The notes under the pieces were generated by a model. That model was not told the origin of the DNA and ran no database searches. It worked only from the letters and a program-made list of their open reading frames with translations. A DNA stretch of 64,000 nucleotides, from positions 7,784,933 through 7,848,932 of the forward strand of contig OZ020611.1 in the NCBI GenBank assembly GCA_963971575.1, in the 5' to 3' direction. This DNA is from Liopterus haemorrhoidalis. Lineage: Eukaryota; Arthropoda; Insecta; Coleoptera; Dytiscidae. Position 1 is the stretch's first letter. Each line of letters opens with the position of its first letter. Position numbers and translations under genes: made by a program. Shown here piece by piece: positions 44,266 to 55,725 of the stretch.

Positions 44266-45577
44266 AAAAAAAATCGTGAATTTGAATAAATTGTTGGAAA
44301 CATATAATTAACAAATTGTGTGAATACCAAACAATGTAAAGCTTTTCTATTTTTTTTTTTTTTTATCTACATTATAGCTGTGTTGTGCTATTATTGGGTC
44401 AATCTGTTTATCAGATTGCTTTGTTACACAGCCTGCATGAAATACATAAATAAATAAACAATGTGTTTATTTCAATAAACACAAAACTGGAACATTTTCC
44501 CCCATCTTTATAATACGTAAAGTTTTCTTGAAGTAACAAAACGAGTCAAAACTTGTTAATACAGAGGTGAAAGATATAGATATAGGTGAATGTTGGATAG
44601 ATGAAAGGTAGTAGGTGTCAGCAGCAGCGATAGCGAGCTCTCTGCATTGTCTAGCCTCATTGGCTATGCATACATCGGCGCGCGAACGGATGGCGGCCGC
44701 TGTTTGTCCAGTTCATGCATTATTCGGAGGTATATTCAGATGGGAATAGCAGTCCGTTGTTTCTGTCATGGAAATTAACGTGAATTTCAAATGGTTTCAC
44801 GTTGCTCTGTCGTCAAGACAACTGAATTTATTTTCAAATGTAAATGTGTAATATTGTTTTCAAAATTGCTTTTCAAAATACTGCTTTTAATACAACATCT
44901 GTTTATGTCATAACAAAAGATAAATTATACGGAACTCAATTCATACATACAGATAATAAGGATTTGATAAAATCTATTGATGAAGAGCCGCATTTGATCA
45001 TTAACAGTCCAGCAATTCCTCTCATAAGATACCTGCATTTTTATTTATCCGAAATAAAATTTTGTCCAAACTGGTTGGAGCCTGCATATTCCAAACAGAT
45101 GTAGTAAGCAGTATCCTAAAAACACCAGCGTATTTACAAGTGGTGTCCGTGCAACAAATTCGGAACCAGAGCAAAGTCACTTTCTTTTAGAATATAAAAG
45201 AAGAACACCAATTAAAGATCTTTCATCAGAGTTGACAAAATTCTAGCTACGCCTAAGTGATTAATTTTTGGTCAGCTGCCACCACTGGTTTCAGTCTTCA
45301 GGAGAAAAGTTAACTTATGTATAGTTGACGATGATTTTCAGTTGATTGTTGCTTCTGAAAAAAATTAGACTCACGTAAAACGACACTCAACCTTTCTTTT
45401 AAACTTTATTTATTAAGTAAAGTCTATTAAGATGGAACCAAATTTGCCAACGGATTTTTGCTTTTTAAACTTTAAACACAAGTTTTTGCTGCTGTTTTCC
45501 ATTTTTTTATATTGTTTTTAAGGACGTTTTCCAAAGCACTATTGCCTCCACTTCGAAAACCAAAATCAGTCTGCTTC
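44266..45577. other. Unassigned DNA with a CpG-rich patch
   Basis: The 44619-44715 stretch is CpG-rich (for example TCGGCGCGCGAACGGATGGC), unlike its surroundings. An 86-codon ORF at 44844-45104 has fairly balanced composition but no recognised domain. Promoter function for it is only speculation. Confidence 0.35.
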
Positions 45578-45952
45578 TTTCTAAATATGAAAATGCATTC
45601 TAACAAAACAAGATTTCATTTTATAATCGCTGCAAAATTTTCATCAGTGTTCAACTTTCTTCGTCGCTATAAATTTATGTGCGCTAAAACAAAATATTTA
45701 AAATCAACCAATAAAAACTCTTGTTGCAAAACGCACGACGTGGTAATGGAAAATTAGCTTAAGGCACTGTTTTTTTCTAAATACGAAAATTCATTTGAGA
45801 TAAAAAAACACAATTTTCTTTTATAATTGCTGTCAAATTTAAGCAGGGTTCAATGTTTTGCGTCACTATAATTTTATTATCGCCAAAACAAGATATTTGA
45901 AATCAACAGAATAAAAACTCGCGACGCAAAACGCATGACGCGGAAAAGCTTA
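45578..45952 (+). repeat. Diverged tandem dimer, about 190-bp units
   Basis: TTTCTAAATATGAAAATGCA at 45578 recurs as TTTCTAAATACGAAAATTCA at 45774, a 196-bp period. Matching blocks follow through GCAAAACGCACGACG / GCAAAACGCATGACG and end in AGCTTA in both. Confidence 0.8.
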
Positions 45953-46834
45953 AGTTATATTTCAGTCAAAGATATTCTTTCCAAAATGCACGGCTTCCCT
46001 TGATTTTTTATTGATCGCACGATAGTTTCAATTGCCAAACAGTGTAACATAATAGTAAATTTATTTCCAATGTTTGTGTTTTTAATTTTAATAATTGTCG
46101 CGTTTCAAATTGGTAACGTCGGTACGATAGCTAGACTAAAAATATAATAAAAATGGTATGTTTCTTATTTCTAATTTCCCCAATTTAACTTTTATATCAT
46201 GAGTGCCAGAATGACAGTTTGCGATACAAATAAGGCCCGAAAGGTTATTTTTAGATGCCCCCGATGACCAGGTGAAAACAAAATTATTAAGCTTCAAATA
46301 GAATCAAAATATATATAGAAAATTTAAATAAAATATATTTAATTTTATTTAAAAAGAAAGATAATATTATGTTCTTCCTTTTCTGTTTGTTAAAACATTT
46401 CTGTTAACTTATAATCATCATCATTCTTTTTGCAGAACGTATTTGTTGGAATGTTCCGTCATTTATTCCACTAAGTTAAAAAAAAAATCACTGATCACGA
46501 ATAACTAAATATCAATTGCTTGCCAAAAATTAACACCTGGTCAAATGTATTTTAGTCTCTCGACCGATTAACAAATGAAAGTTTGGAATGGGAATACAAA
46601 ACTCGAGGATATAAAATATTACGTATTACAGAAATTTAAACTAATGCAATTAGGAATAAAAACTAATGCAGTGCCTAATGTTACCTTTATAAGTCTATTA
46701 AATAGAATCATACCTAAATACTCGATAAATATATGCAATGATCAATTAAAAACTTAATTCTAAAACCAATAAATATATATTAAAAAAAAAAATAAAAACT
46801 TAATTATTCATTTAATTATTAGGTTTCATAAGCG
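45953..46834. other. AT-rich spacer
   Basis: Nothing recognised. Confidence 0.45.
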
Positions 46835-47465
46835 TACTTTTTCAATTTACAGCATGATCCAAGAAATTGGATACAAATGGAAAACTTTTTTATTATCAAT
46901 TTTACGAAATTTTACGTTTCTTCAAAAAACTCGTGCTTTGTCTCAAACCCCAAAAATGTTATCATTTTTTTTATTATTATTATTTTTTTTTTTTTAGTTT
47001 GTTTGATATTGTTGTTGGATGGACTTGGATGTTGAAATTTTCAATCGTTTCTGGTGGTGTTTGACACCCTCTTCCATTATTCTTTGAATCAATTCTTGTT
47101 GACTTTGTGGTCAATTTACATACACCTTATTTATTAAATAACCACATATAAAGTAACCTAACGGAGTCAGGTCTGGTGAATGGGATGACCAGTGTTTTAT
47201 AGCCAAGTCAGTATTAGAAGACCGTCCAATCAATTTTTGTGGAAAGGTAAAATTTAACCACTGTCTTAAGTGAAAAATGTGATGAATCAACCTGCAGTTG
47301 GATACTAAAAATAAATAAAATTGATAATGTTTTTGGGGTTTGAGATAAAGCAGGAGTTTTTTCTTTAAAGAGTGACTTTTTTTCTTAAAATTGATAAGAA
47401 TAATGTTTTCCATTTGTTTCCAATTTCTTGGATCACATTGTAATTTATTTTAAAAAGTAAATATG
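46835..47465 (-). mobile_element. Inverted-repeat element containing a transposase scrap
   Basis: The arms at about 46835-46975 and 47330-47465 are inverted copies of each other over about 125-140 bp (roughly 80% by eye). They share GATCCAAGAAATTGG, CAAATGGAAAAC and TCTCAAACCCCAAAAA. The minus-strand interior holds the end of a mariner-type transposase. It could be an element with long terminal repeats or a fold-back arrangement of two fragments. Confidence 0.55.
46990..47300 (-). pseudogene. Mariner-type transposase relic, third catalytic block
   Basis: The minus-strand frame contains LNFTFPQKLIGR, then WSSHSPDLTPLGYFICGYL and KVYVN. It corresponds to the region around the third catalytic aspartate of DD41D-like insect transposases (usually SPDLTPLDFFLWGYLKxKVY). 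The catalytic aspartate position reads glycine, so the protein would be dead even if intact. Downstream codons (QELIQRIMEEG) fit the C-terminal helix. Stops follow. Confidence 0.6.
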
Positions 47466-48539
47466 CAGATTTTTAATTCGTCATTTCATATATTTGTCCG
47501 GTCTCTACCCATAACTAAAAGTTCCATAAAAATATTTTGCAAGTTACCTCAGCTCAGATCGAACAAATATGCTAGTGACATCTTCTGTTGCTACACAAAT
47601 CTTCCATTTCGGGTTTAAAACTTGACGAAACTATATTCTATTTAATGAGTCAATTCAGTGCTACAAAACCATTGTACGTGTCTTTTTTTATCGCATTTTC
47701 GGGCTGTGGTAACGAATGTCTCAACTGCTTTTCAGTGTCGGCTATTAACTCTTGTCAGTATTGTACATGTACATATCAGTTAAGCACCACCCTGCCCTGC
47801 TTTGCTACCACATATATTTGTTTTGAAGCACTATACTGACTCAATGACTATATTACGAAATGTCACCTTTTATCAGCAATAATCGATAATTCAGAAACCG
47901 TCCAAATAAATTTTCCATTGGATAGGTAGTCCTTCACTTGACAAATTGATTAGCTTTACGAATTAAAACTCGATCGTAAATTGGAAATTCATAAAAAGGG
48001 AACTTGATCTCGATGTAAAAAATGATAATAATAGAAGGATCATTCTCAACAATTAAATATTAACACTCTTTGCGGTTTCGTAGTGATTAACGACATTATA
48101 TTTAATTTTTTATATATATTTTTTCGGCGTTTCTTGTAATCATTACCGACTGCATTTTTTTTTTTTGCCATAAAACAGTAGAGCATTACAAATTATATAT
48201 ATAGGCTTTTTAGGTTTAAGTGCACTAATTTAAAATATGAATTCTAGACCTCAAAATAAGTAAAAAATTCCGTTTGGACATATACCAGCAAACGCTCAAT
48301 TTGGGATATGGTTTTAATGTTTCTGTAATCTGAATGAATTGTCAAGATCAGGCAAACTAGTTCAATAATTAAATGAGTTAATTGGTATCCTAAATAATTT
48401 TCTTATTTATCCTCACTTTTTATATCCACGTTTACAAGAAAATGGCTCTTTAAGCACTTACATAATAATTTTTAAAATCTAATAGCAAATGTACTTTTAA
48501 ACAAAAGTTAAGAATTATGGTTTGAGTTACATGAATGTC
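47466..48539. other. AT-rich spacer
   Basis: No recognised gene. An 83-codon ORF at 47588-47839 is rich in Cys/Ser/Thr but lacks a known domain. Confidence 0.4.
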
Positions 48540-48740
48540 ATGCACATTATGCATCTGTCTAAGGTACAACTTCTCTCAACAATGGAGTTGTTCTGGTCCT
48601 ATTACATGGTCTCCTCTATCGCCAGACTTGACCCCACTTGATTATCTGTTTAAGGCACTTTAAAACAAAAAGTTTAAGAAAGAAAAGTGACCCTACAACA
48701 AATGATTATCCAAGCATGATTATACATAAATAAGAGAGGG
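48540..48740 (+). pseudogene. Mariner-type transposase relic, third catalytic block
   Basis: One plus-strand frame reads FSQQWSCSGPITWSPLSPDL, then TPLDYLFKAL before a stop. It keeps the SPDLTPLD block of insect DD41D-like transposases, including the catalytic aspartate. The rest of the protein was not found. It lies just upstream of, but is unrelated to, the intact Tc1-like element. Confidence 0.6.
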
Positions 48741-49126
48741 AAAATACCAAGCCATAATTTATTTGCTGTTGTAATTTTCAAGCTGGTGGTCAACATTTCG
48801 AACAACATATGCATTTTTTTTTAGTTTGTCATCATTTCATTATTTATTTGTCAATAAACAAATAAATAAATACACACATCGGAAAAGTTTAGGGATATTG
48901 TAAAAAATATGAAAATATATTGCTTATTGTACATTTAATGTTGTATTTCAATTAAAGTAGGCAATTATGAGTAGTTGGCTATGGAAAACAAGTAAAAACA
49001 TTAACCAACAAGACAAAACAAATACAAATTTGACAAATTTTATTCAGAACATGATCCGTAGGTTGATCAAATATTTAATTTTAATTTGATTTAACTCGAC
49101 ACCTTCAGGTATAAGAGTCTTAGATT

Positions 49127-49150
49127 ATGTATGTATGTATGTATGTATGT
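49127..49150 (+). repeat. (ATGT)6 microsatellite
   Basis: Six perfect ATGT units within the left part of the Tc1-like element. Confidence 0.95.
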
Positions 49151-49249
49151 TGATTTAAAACGTTAATATTAATAATTACAGTGTTTTTAAGTAGTGGCAT
49201 TCTTTTTTAATAATAACAGCATTTAACTATCGCACGATTCATCTCGTGG

Positions 49250-50218
49250 ATGGAACTTGTCCAGGCTGGCTTCAGGCAAGTTGATGTAGGCCAGCGGATA
49301 GGAGTTTCTCAGAGTGTCATCAGTCAGTCATGGAGGCGTTATAGGGAAACAGGGAATCCGGCCGAACAACATCCGGAACGTGGTCGCTGTACAACAGCAG
49401 GTCAAGACAGAATTTTGGTCTTAAATGTTAGAAGAAAACCTACTATTACAGCACCTGAATTGGTAAGGGAGTTACAGCGAGTGCATAACTTAACCGTTAG
49501 TCGCGATACTGTAAGAAATCGTCTCCACGAAGCTAATATTCTATCTCGACGACCAATCAGATGTCAACCCCTCTCTAGAAGCAATCGCAGAGCAAGATTA
49601 GACTGGTGTCACAATTTTCAATATTGGTGTTATAATGATTGTGCTACAGTTTTGTTTACTGATGAGTCAAGATTTGCAATTCATCCAGATTCTCGTCGAA
49701 CAAGGGTATGGAAAAGTCATTTGGAACGTTTGAGGCATGTCCAGGAAGTTCACAATTACAGTGGTGGTACTGTTATAGCATGGGGTGGGATAATCATTGG
49801 TGGTAGAACTGATCTCGGTTTTTCTAATGGATTTTTAACAGCACAACAATATTTGGATATATTCTTCAACCTATTGTGCGTCCATTTCATGGTGCTGTTG
49901 GTGATCCATTTCATCTTGCCCAGGATAATGCTCGGCCACATGTTGCGCGAATTGTAACTAACTGGCTGGATAACGAAGTTATTGATGCTATACCATTGCC
50001 AGCACAGTCACTGGATCTAAATCCGATTGAACATGTGTGGGACATATTTACGACAAGAATGACTCCACATATGGATAACATCCACCATAATTTTAGATTC
50101 AGGGAGCTTCTAAGAGTAAAATGGACAGTTACCTCAAGAAGACATCGATAATGTTATTTTGTCCATGAATGCAGTTGTAGAGCTGTCATCAACCAACGTG
50201 GAGAGTCTTGCTCTCTAG
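49250..50218 (+). pseudogene. Tc1-like transposase (DD34E), two frameshifts
   Basis: The N-terminal paired helix-turn-helix begins at the ATG at 49250, with GVSQSVISQSWRRYRETG and PERGR linking the two halves. The first catalytic aspartate is in VLFTDESRF (about residue 142). A one-base frameshift near 49858 moves the frame. The second aspartate lies in AQDNARPH and the glutamate in LNPIEHVWD, with 34 residues between them, so all three catalytic residues survive. A second frameshift near 50125 precedes the tail QLPQEDIDNVILSMN, with a stop at 50216-50218. Upstream codons in frame before the ATG also resemble family sequence, so the native start could lie slightly upstream. With only two small lesions, this copy decayed recently. 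Confidence 0.9.
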
Positions 50219-50490
50219 AAGCATTTTTTTTCATTTTTTACAATTCTTTAAATAAATCTGTATATTATTATTTTTTTTTAATATTGTTTATTTTATAAAT
50301 AACATTTAGCTTATTTTGTTGTAAACTTTATTGAGTATTTTAATTGATTGAATACAATAAACGTACAAAAGAAACCATACGCTATTTATTTTCATATATT
50401 TTTTTTATATCTCTAGACTTTTCTGATGTGTGTATATATTAATTTTTATGTATACTTTTTTCCATGGTTATTTGCATGAACATTAAAATC

Positions 50491-50650
50491 AGTTTTGTTT
50501 CTTTCAAATTTATGGCCTTTGCAACTAAGGCAATTAGCCAGGACAATTGGAATTTTATTGTGTTGAAAATTCCATGTTTGAACAGGATTTGAACCCGAGA
50601 CCTTAGCAACGCAGGGCACGTGTGTTACCACTACGCTATGCGAGCCGGCA
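50491..50650 (-). mobile_element. tRNA-derived SINE, family B, copy 2
   Basis: Minus-strand head GCCGGCTCGCATAGCGTAGT leads into a GGGTTCAAATCC B box, then a body with TTGTCCTGGCTAATTGCC. A 9-bp direct repeat ATTAAAATC flanks it at 50482-50490 and 50651-50659. Homologous to 6679-6824. It has a less A-rich tail than copy 1. Confidence 0.85.
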
Positions 50651-50659
50651 ATTAAAATC

Positions 50660-51815
50660 TTGATATCTCCTAAACGAAGCATTTACGGGTGAGGGTGATG
50701 GTTTGAAGTTCAGAGTACATATCTTAAATTAGTACACCTTATCGTAAAACACCTTGAATAAATACACATAAAGTACAATTATTTTAAGAAAGACAGCAAC
50801 GCAACCGATCTCACTGGCATCAATTTATTACCGATACGTATATGCATATACTGTGTAGGCGCGTTATAAATGGGAATCCTCGATTTGCGAATTCAATCAT
50901 TCAATACTGTCCGAATTGAAAGAATAGGCTTTAACGTAAATCCGAGAATTAGTAAGACGAGAACCATTTGATGATTTTTCTAGCAGGAGACAGAAAAATA
51001 GATGATTCGGGTCTAAAATTCAGCCAAACTCACATGAAATGTCACCATTTGTCGGCAGAAATCTAAAATATAATGGATAAGATGGACTTTTCGGAAGCTG
51101 TAAATAAAACTTTCATTATACATGGTTCCGTCTAGTCGGGAACAACCAATAGTTCTTTAGGCAATGCAATATCGCCAAACTCGCACGTAACGTCACTTTT
51201 ATCGAGAATAAGTCCAAAATATAATGAGTAAGATGCTCTTTTCAACAAATGAAAATGAATATTTTACTATACATAAATTATGAGAACAGATTATAAGTTG
51301 TAAGTGCTAAAATGGAATCCAAAAGTTAATAATGTAAGTCAACAAAATATCTAAAAACTAAAATCTAAATCTAATCTAAAAAAAAAATAGAAAAATATGT
51401 TACTTAATTAGTATCGTTATTTATCAACATGTTTTTCTTTGCTAATATGAAATGGACTCGAATTTCAAACCCATATAAAGTAAGTTTTTGATACAACAAT
51501 TAATAAAAATATGCTACTTCCTCCTAATTAATCTTTCATCCATCATCATCACGAGTTCTCTTTATTATAATCTTCTGACTATTATTTGCTGGGCGATATT
51601 TGTTTCGAGTATAATTCTCGGTTGTTCTAATGATGACAAAAAAGCCAACTCATTTAAGAAACTAACAGACATGGCAAGTTATTTTATATAATAATATTGC
51701 CTGAATTATTTGTAATATGTATTAAGTAAAATATATAATGATAATATTTAATTCTGCGAAATCCTGATCCACTAATGATGTTTGTTTTTAAGATGAATTT
51801 TGTGGTTTACTCTCC
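50660..51815. other. AT-rich spacer
   Basis: An AAATCTAAATCT-like tract at about 51356-51378 resembles the LINE tail at 61264-61330. No gene recognised. Confidence 0.4.
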
Positions 51816-52079
51816 CAAGCAACAAGAAAAGCTTTGAAGAGGCTCGACTTGGTAAACCTAAGTCCCGCCAAGATTAATTTTGGGGTGCAACTCTCTCAGT
51901 AGGAACACAACAGAATTATAAAGTCTATAAAGAAAGCGGAACTAGATATGTTGATCAAGGAACACATGAATAAACATTATTCTGTGTATTTTATGAACAT
52001 AAACAATGTAGATTTACCAAACAAACTTACGTCTTACTTTCAAAAGTCAGCTGACCAATTCAGAAATAGAAGGATTTGA
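51816..52079 (+). pseudogene. Unknown coding relic with one internal stop
   Basis: One frame runs 87 codons with a single TAG near codon 29. It reads ATRKALKRLDLVNLSPAKIN before the stop and SIKKAELDMLIKEHMNKHY after it, then a final TGA. Lysine- and leucine-rich with plausible helices. Chance openness of this length is uncommon in such AT-rich DNA. No family is recognised; it may be part of a transposon ORF. Confidence 0.3.
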
Positions 52080-52253
52080 TATCGTGGGCCAGGATGGCGT
52101 GATTAATTTTTCGACTTATAGAACTCGCTCATTTAAAACGATGTTTACTGTCTGTAGAATATGCTATTGTCATCTTGAAACTATCATGTATATATTCTCT
52201 GCTTGTGAATTTATTTTATTGCCTCAACGTTTACAAGATTAAATTTTTTGCAT

Positions 52254-52314
52254 TGAATTGCTGTGTCAATTGCTGGGTCAACTGCTATGTTAATTGTTAT
52301 GTCAATTGCTGTAT
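52254..52314 (+). repeat. 12-bp minisatellite, five units
   Basis: Units of CAATTGCTGTGT type, with substitutions. Ends about 70 bp before the DD41D transposon. Confidence 0.8.
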
Positions 52315-52383
52315 CAGCCACGTCTTTCGCTATAATTCTGCTCCTTGCGTTCTGTACTAGCATCTCAGATGGTTAGACTTGTA

Positions 52384-53691
52384 CAAGGTGTCTCAAAAGA
52401 AATTTTATATTTATTTAGCTTACTGCGTGAACGCAACGTATCCGAGGGGCGCGGGGGTTATGTCAATCGGTAGCCTGGCTTTTGGGAATTCAATCGCTAT
52501 GGAGCGTTTCTCGGGAGCACACCGCGCGTTATGCGTGCGAGAGTTTTACAAAAACGGCGATTCGGCGACTGTAGCGCGTAGAAAATTCTGCAGTATTCGA
52601 GGTTTTTGCCACTTAAATGATGCGCCAAGCGTTCCTCTCATTCGACATTGGGTTAAAAAGTTTGAAGAGACTGGTACAACGCTGGATAAATCAAAATCCG
52701 GGCGACCTAGGTCATCAAGAACGCGAGAACGTGGAGAATGTTAATCAGTCTGTTCGTGACGACCCAAACCTTTCAATTCGGAAGCGCGCAAGTGCTTTAA
52801 ATGTGCATAGATCATCATAACATCGCATTAGGCACAAAGACCTAAAGCTGCACCCCTACAAAATTCAATTGGTGCAAGAATTAAAGCCCCAAGATGCCAG
52901 TCAGAGGCTTAATTTCGTAAATCAGGTGATTGAGCGATTTTCAACGTTTACCAACATTTTGTTTTCGGATGAAGCTCAGTTTCATCTTAATGGCCACGTA
53001 AACAAGCAGAACTACCGCTACTGGAGTGCAACGAATCCGAAACGCAAACATCAGAAACCCCTACATTCGCCTAAAGTGACCGTATGGGCTGCGATGTCGG
53101 CGCGAGGAATTATCGGTCCTTACTTTTTTGAAGACGAAAGGGGGCGTGCAGTTACAGTGAATTCAGAGCGTTATGTGGAGATGTTAGACAACTTCTTGGT
53201 ACCTGAACTGCAAAACTTTCCTGGCTATAACCAAAGAACGTGGTTCCAACAGGACGGAGCAACTTCACACACGTCCAATATGTCTCTGCCACGTGTTCGT
53301 GAAATTTTCTCAGGCAAATTGATCTCCCGGAGAGGTGACATAAATTGGCCTCCACGCAGTCCAGATTTAACCCCTATGGACTTTTTCCTATGGGGTTATC
53401 TTAAATCTAAAGTTTACGCCAATAAACCGACTTCACTGGCGGATTTGAAAGAAAATATCCGTCACGAAATGGCAGCTATCCCTGAGTCCACCAGCCGAGA
53501 CGTCATAAGTAATTTTACTGTTCGATTAAATGAGTGCCAAGAACGCGAGGGTCTACATTTAGACGATATTATTTTTAAGAAATAAATCCCCAAAAAGTGT
53601 ACTTTAATAATTAATAAACATTTTTTCTATATACGGCTTACTTTTTTTTTAATCGATCCACTAAATATAAAATTTCTTTTGAGACACCTTG
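52384..53691 (+). mobile_element. Young DD41D mariner-like element with perfect inverted repeats
   Basis: 1308 bp between TA dinucleotides at 52382-52383 and 53692-53693. The terminal inverted repeats, 52384-52413 and 53662-53691, are identical over all 30 bp (CAAGGTGTCTCAAAAGAAAT...). One nearly intact transposase gene lies inside. Perfect ends and few coding lesions make this the youngest DNA transposon in the window. Confidence 0.95.
52499..53585 (+). pseudogene. DD41D (rosa-like) transposase, one frameshift and one stop
   Basis: The start is taken at ATG 52499 (MERFSGAHRALC), about 85 bp inside the left repeat. The N-terminus is a helix-turn-helix region with RHWVKKFEETGT and a GRPR linker. 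A frameshift near 52728 (+1 or -2) moves the frame, and a TAA at 52818-52820 interrupts NVHRSS...HRIRHKDLK. The remaining 238 codons are open: the first catalytic aspartate in ILFSDEAQF, the second in WFQQDGATSH, the third in SPDLTPMDFF, with 41 residues between the last two. DD41D spacing is that of the rosa-like mariner group. Total length of about 362 codons is normal. Only two small lesions separate it from an open reading frame. Confidence 0.92.
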
Positions 53692-53693
53692 TA

Positions 53694-55243
53694 TTATTAA
53701 CGCACCATAAGTCATACCATACTTCCCCATGTCATAGTATCGGTGGTGAAGAATTCTTCTGTCGGATATACTGAAATTCTGGGCTCGAGATATACGGAGC
53801 AAATCTAAATGATGTTCCAAATCGTCAAAATATGAAAAATTTCATTCTGATTTTTGAAATTATTGAAAATAATGTTCCATTGTTGTTTCTTTAGTAGCAT
53901 AAAGTGACGTTCTGGTTCGAATAATTTACTATTTTGAACTGAAGTTATTCTTCTCTAACCACCAGGCTCCACTCGGCAACTAAGCTGGACATTTCTCTCC
54001 TAGACTTCGAGGCAAAACAAACACTTGTCATCGAACTCTCTGGTCTAGTTGAGACCAAAGTCCTTCCCAAGTAGGAGGAAAAAGAAACAAATATTTTTAG
54101 CCGAGCTAAGAAAGATGATGCTTTCTAACTTTAAGGTAAAACTTTTCAGTATTTTGAGTCCATAAGGCCTCCTTACAATTTAAACTATTCCGGCCTGCAA
54201 ATCGTATGCAATTATCTTTGAATCGTCTCTTATTTCCAGAACACACAAAACAGTATTACTCGGTTCGGTCTAAATTGTACGTGTGCTGGATTTGGCATAA
54301 TTCCGCGACGGCTTATCGCTAGGATTTGGGATGTAGCGGTGTTTACTGAGATTAACTAGCCTTTGTGTGTGACAGTTCTCTTCGAGCCTGAAGTGTGAGG
54401 TCAGTAGGCGCTTGTCAAAATAAGACAAACCCCAATACTAATATCATCATGCCTCATACCACCGGTTGTCAATAATTTTTTATTATCTATACTGTTTTTC
54501 TGTTGACTTCAAATTCAGTTGTTATTGTATTTTACTACCTCTGCGCTGCCAAAAGTGGCTAATAATAAATAAATAACTGTTATCTACCAAATAAATTTAA
54601 AGAATAAAAGACTTTCTCAGTGTTATTTCCGTAATTTTTTAATTCAATAAATACTGGAGATGTACCTGTAATTCTCTGCGGTCCAATTCAGCAGAATTTA
54701 CGGTTCGTCAACGGATTATTCGGGTTTAAGTGTTTATTACAATTCGTCAGGCGTTTTTGATTTTGCAAAGTGGCAACACTGAAATACTAACAAAATAAAT
54801 AAAGGGATGGAGAAAAATACAAAAACGGTTGAATATTAAAAAATTTGCGAAAAGTTAATTCTACGGTTTGACTACATGTCTTAAATATAAGTTAACATTT
54901 ACTTATAGGCAATTAAAAATTTGCACAGCATCAATGTATATTTTCAATACCATCCCAATTAGATACACTATGAAAGATATTATGTAGATTTTGTAGACAA
55001 AAGTCTACAATCGGTTTTCTCTTTTAGAACAAAACCACTGGAAAACAATTAAATATATTTTTTTATAGACCTTTGCTACTTTGTTATAGGTCTGGAGCTA
55101 TTTTTTGTAATTTCTATTACAATAAGGAAGGGATGTGTCACCCTGTTATAGGAACCATTTTTACAAATGGTTCTGTTGGGTAACCTAACTTAAATAAATA
55201 AATAAATTATAAAGACGAACACATAAATCTATGCCCTTCGATT
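53694..55243. other. Unassigned DNA
   Basis: AGTAGGCGCTTGTCAA near 54395 has a partner near 57933. TAACCTAACTTAAATAAATA near 55180-55205 looks like the tail of a retroposon. No gene recognised. Confidence 0.35.
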
Positions 55244-55306
55244 CGAACCCGAGACTCGAACCCGGATAACTCGAACCCTCATAACTCAAACCCGCATTCG
55301 AACCCG
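55244..55306 (-). repeat. Tandem repeat of a tRNA B-box-like motif
   Basis: CGAACCC (CAAACCC once) recurs at 55244, 55257, 55272, 55287 and 55299, that is, every 12-15 bp. On the minus strand each unit reads GGGTTCGAG, like a tRNA B box, but no A box or tRNA body accompanies them. Confidence 0.6.
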
Positions 55307-55309
55307 GAA

Positions 55310-55660
55310 TCTCTGCATATTCATATCGCAATCAAACAAGATGCCATTTCACCTTTTCTGTTTAACCTCGTACCGACAGGACCGACCGCCATCAAAAAGT
55401 ACTAGTACATTTATGCTGCTTTATCAAAAAATGTCTCAAATAAAAGTTGTTAGTTATCGCTTTTATAGCAACTTTTTTTCGAAATATTTTTCTGTTGTGA
55501 ATGATTGGCAAAAATCTTAAAACCGACATGAGTAAACTCCTATTTCTAGTTTACCGATTTTCACCAAAAATTGATCAACTCGGCACGAGTTGGTCAATTG
55601 ATGTCAAAAGCTTAAATATGAAGTTTCATAAAAATCCTTTAAGCCGAATTTGCTCTGCCT
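55310..55660. other. AT-rich spacer
   Basis: No gene recognised; the 65-codon ORF at 55501-55698 has no known domain. Confidence 0.4.
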
Positions 55661-55725
55661 GTGTACACGGACCGACAGACAGACCGACAGACAAATAGAC
55701 TGACAGACAGACCAACAGACATCAT
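55661..55725 (+). repeat. GACA/GACC low-complexity tract
   Basis: Irregular repeats of GACAGACAGACC type. Such tracts are common inside insect transposable elements. Confidence 0.75.

Larger units (their letters stand above)
48873..50432 (+). mobile_element. Complete Tc1-like DD34E transposon, transposase broken
   Basis: 1560 bp between TA dinucleotides at 48871-48872 and 50433-50434. The outer 26 bp (CACACATCGGAAAAGTTTAG...) pair with the right end, differing at three positions. Weaker inverted similarity continues inward to about 100 bp. One transposase pseudogene lies inside. An ATGT microsatellite at 49127-49150 lies in the left untranslated part. Confidence 0.9.

Noticed and set aside
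55244..55306. CRISPR-like array
   Set aside because: Units are only 12-15 bp apart without unique spacers of proper length; eukaryotic context; simple tandem repeat.
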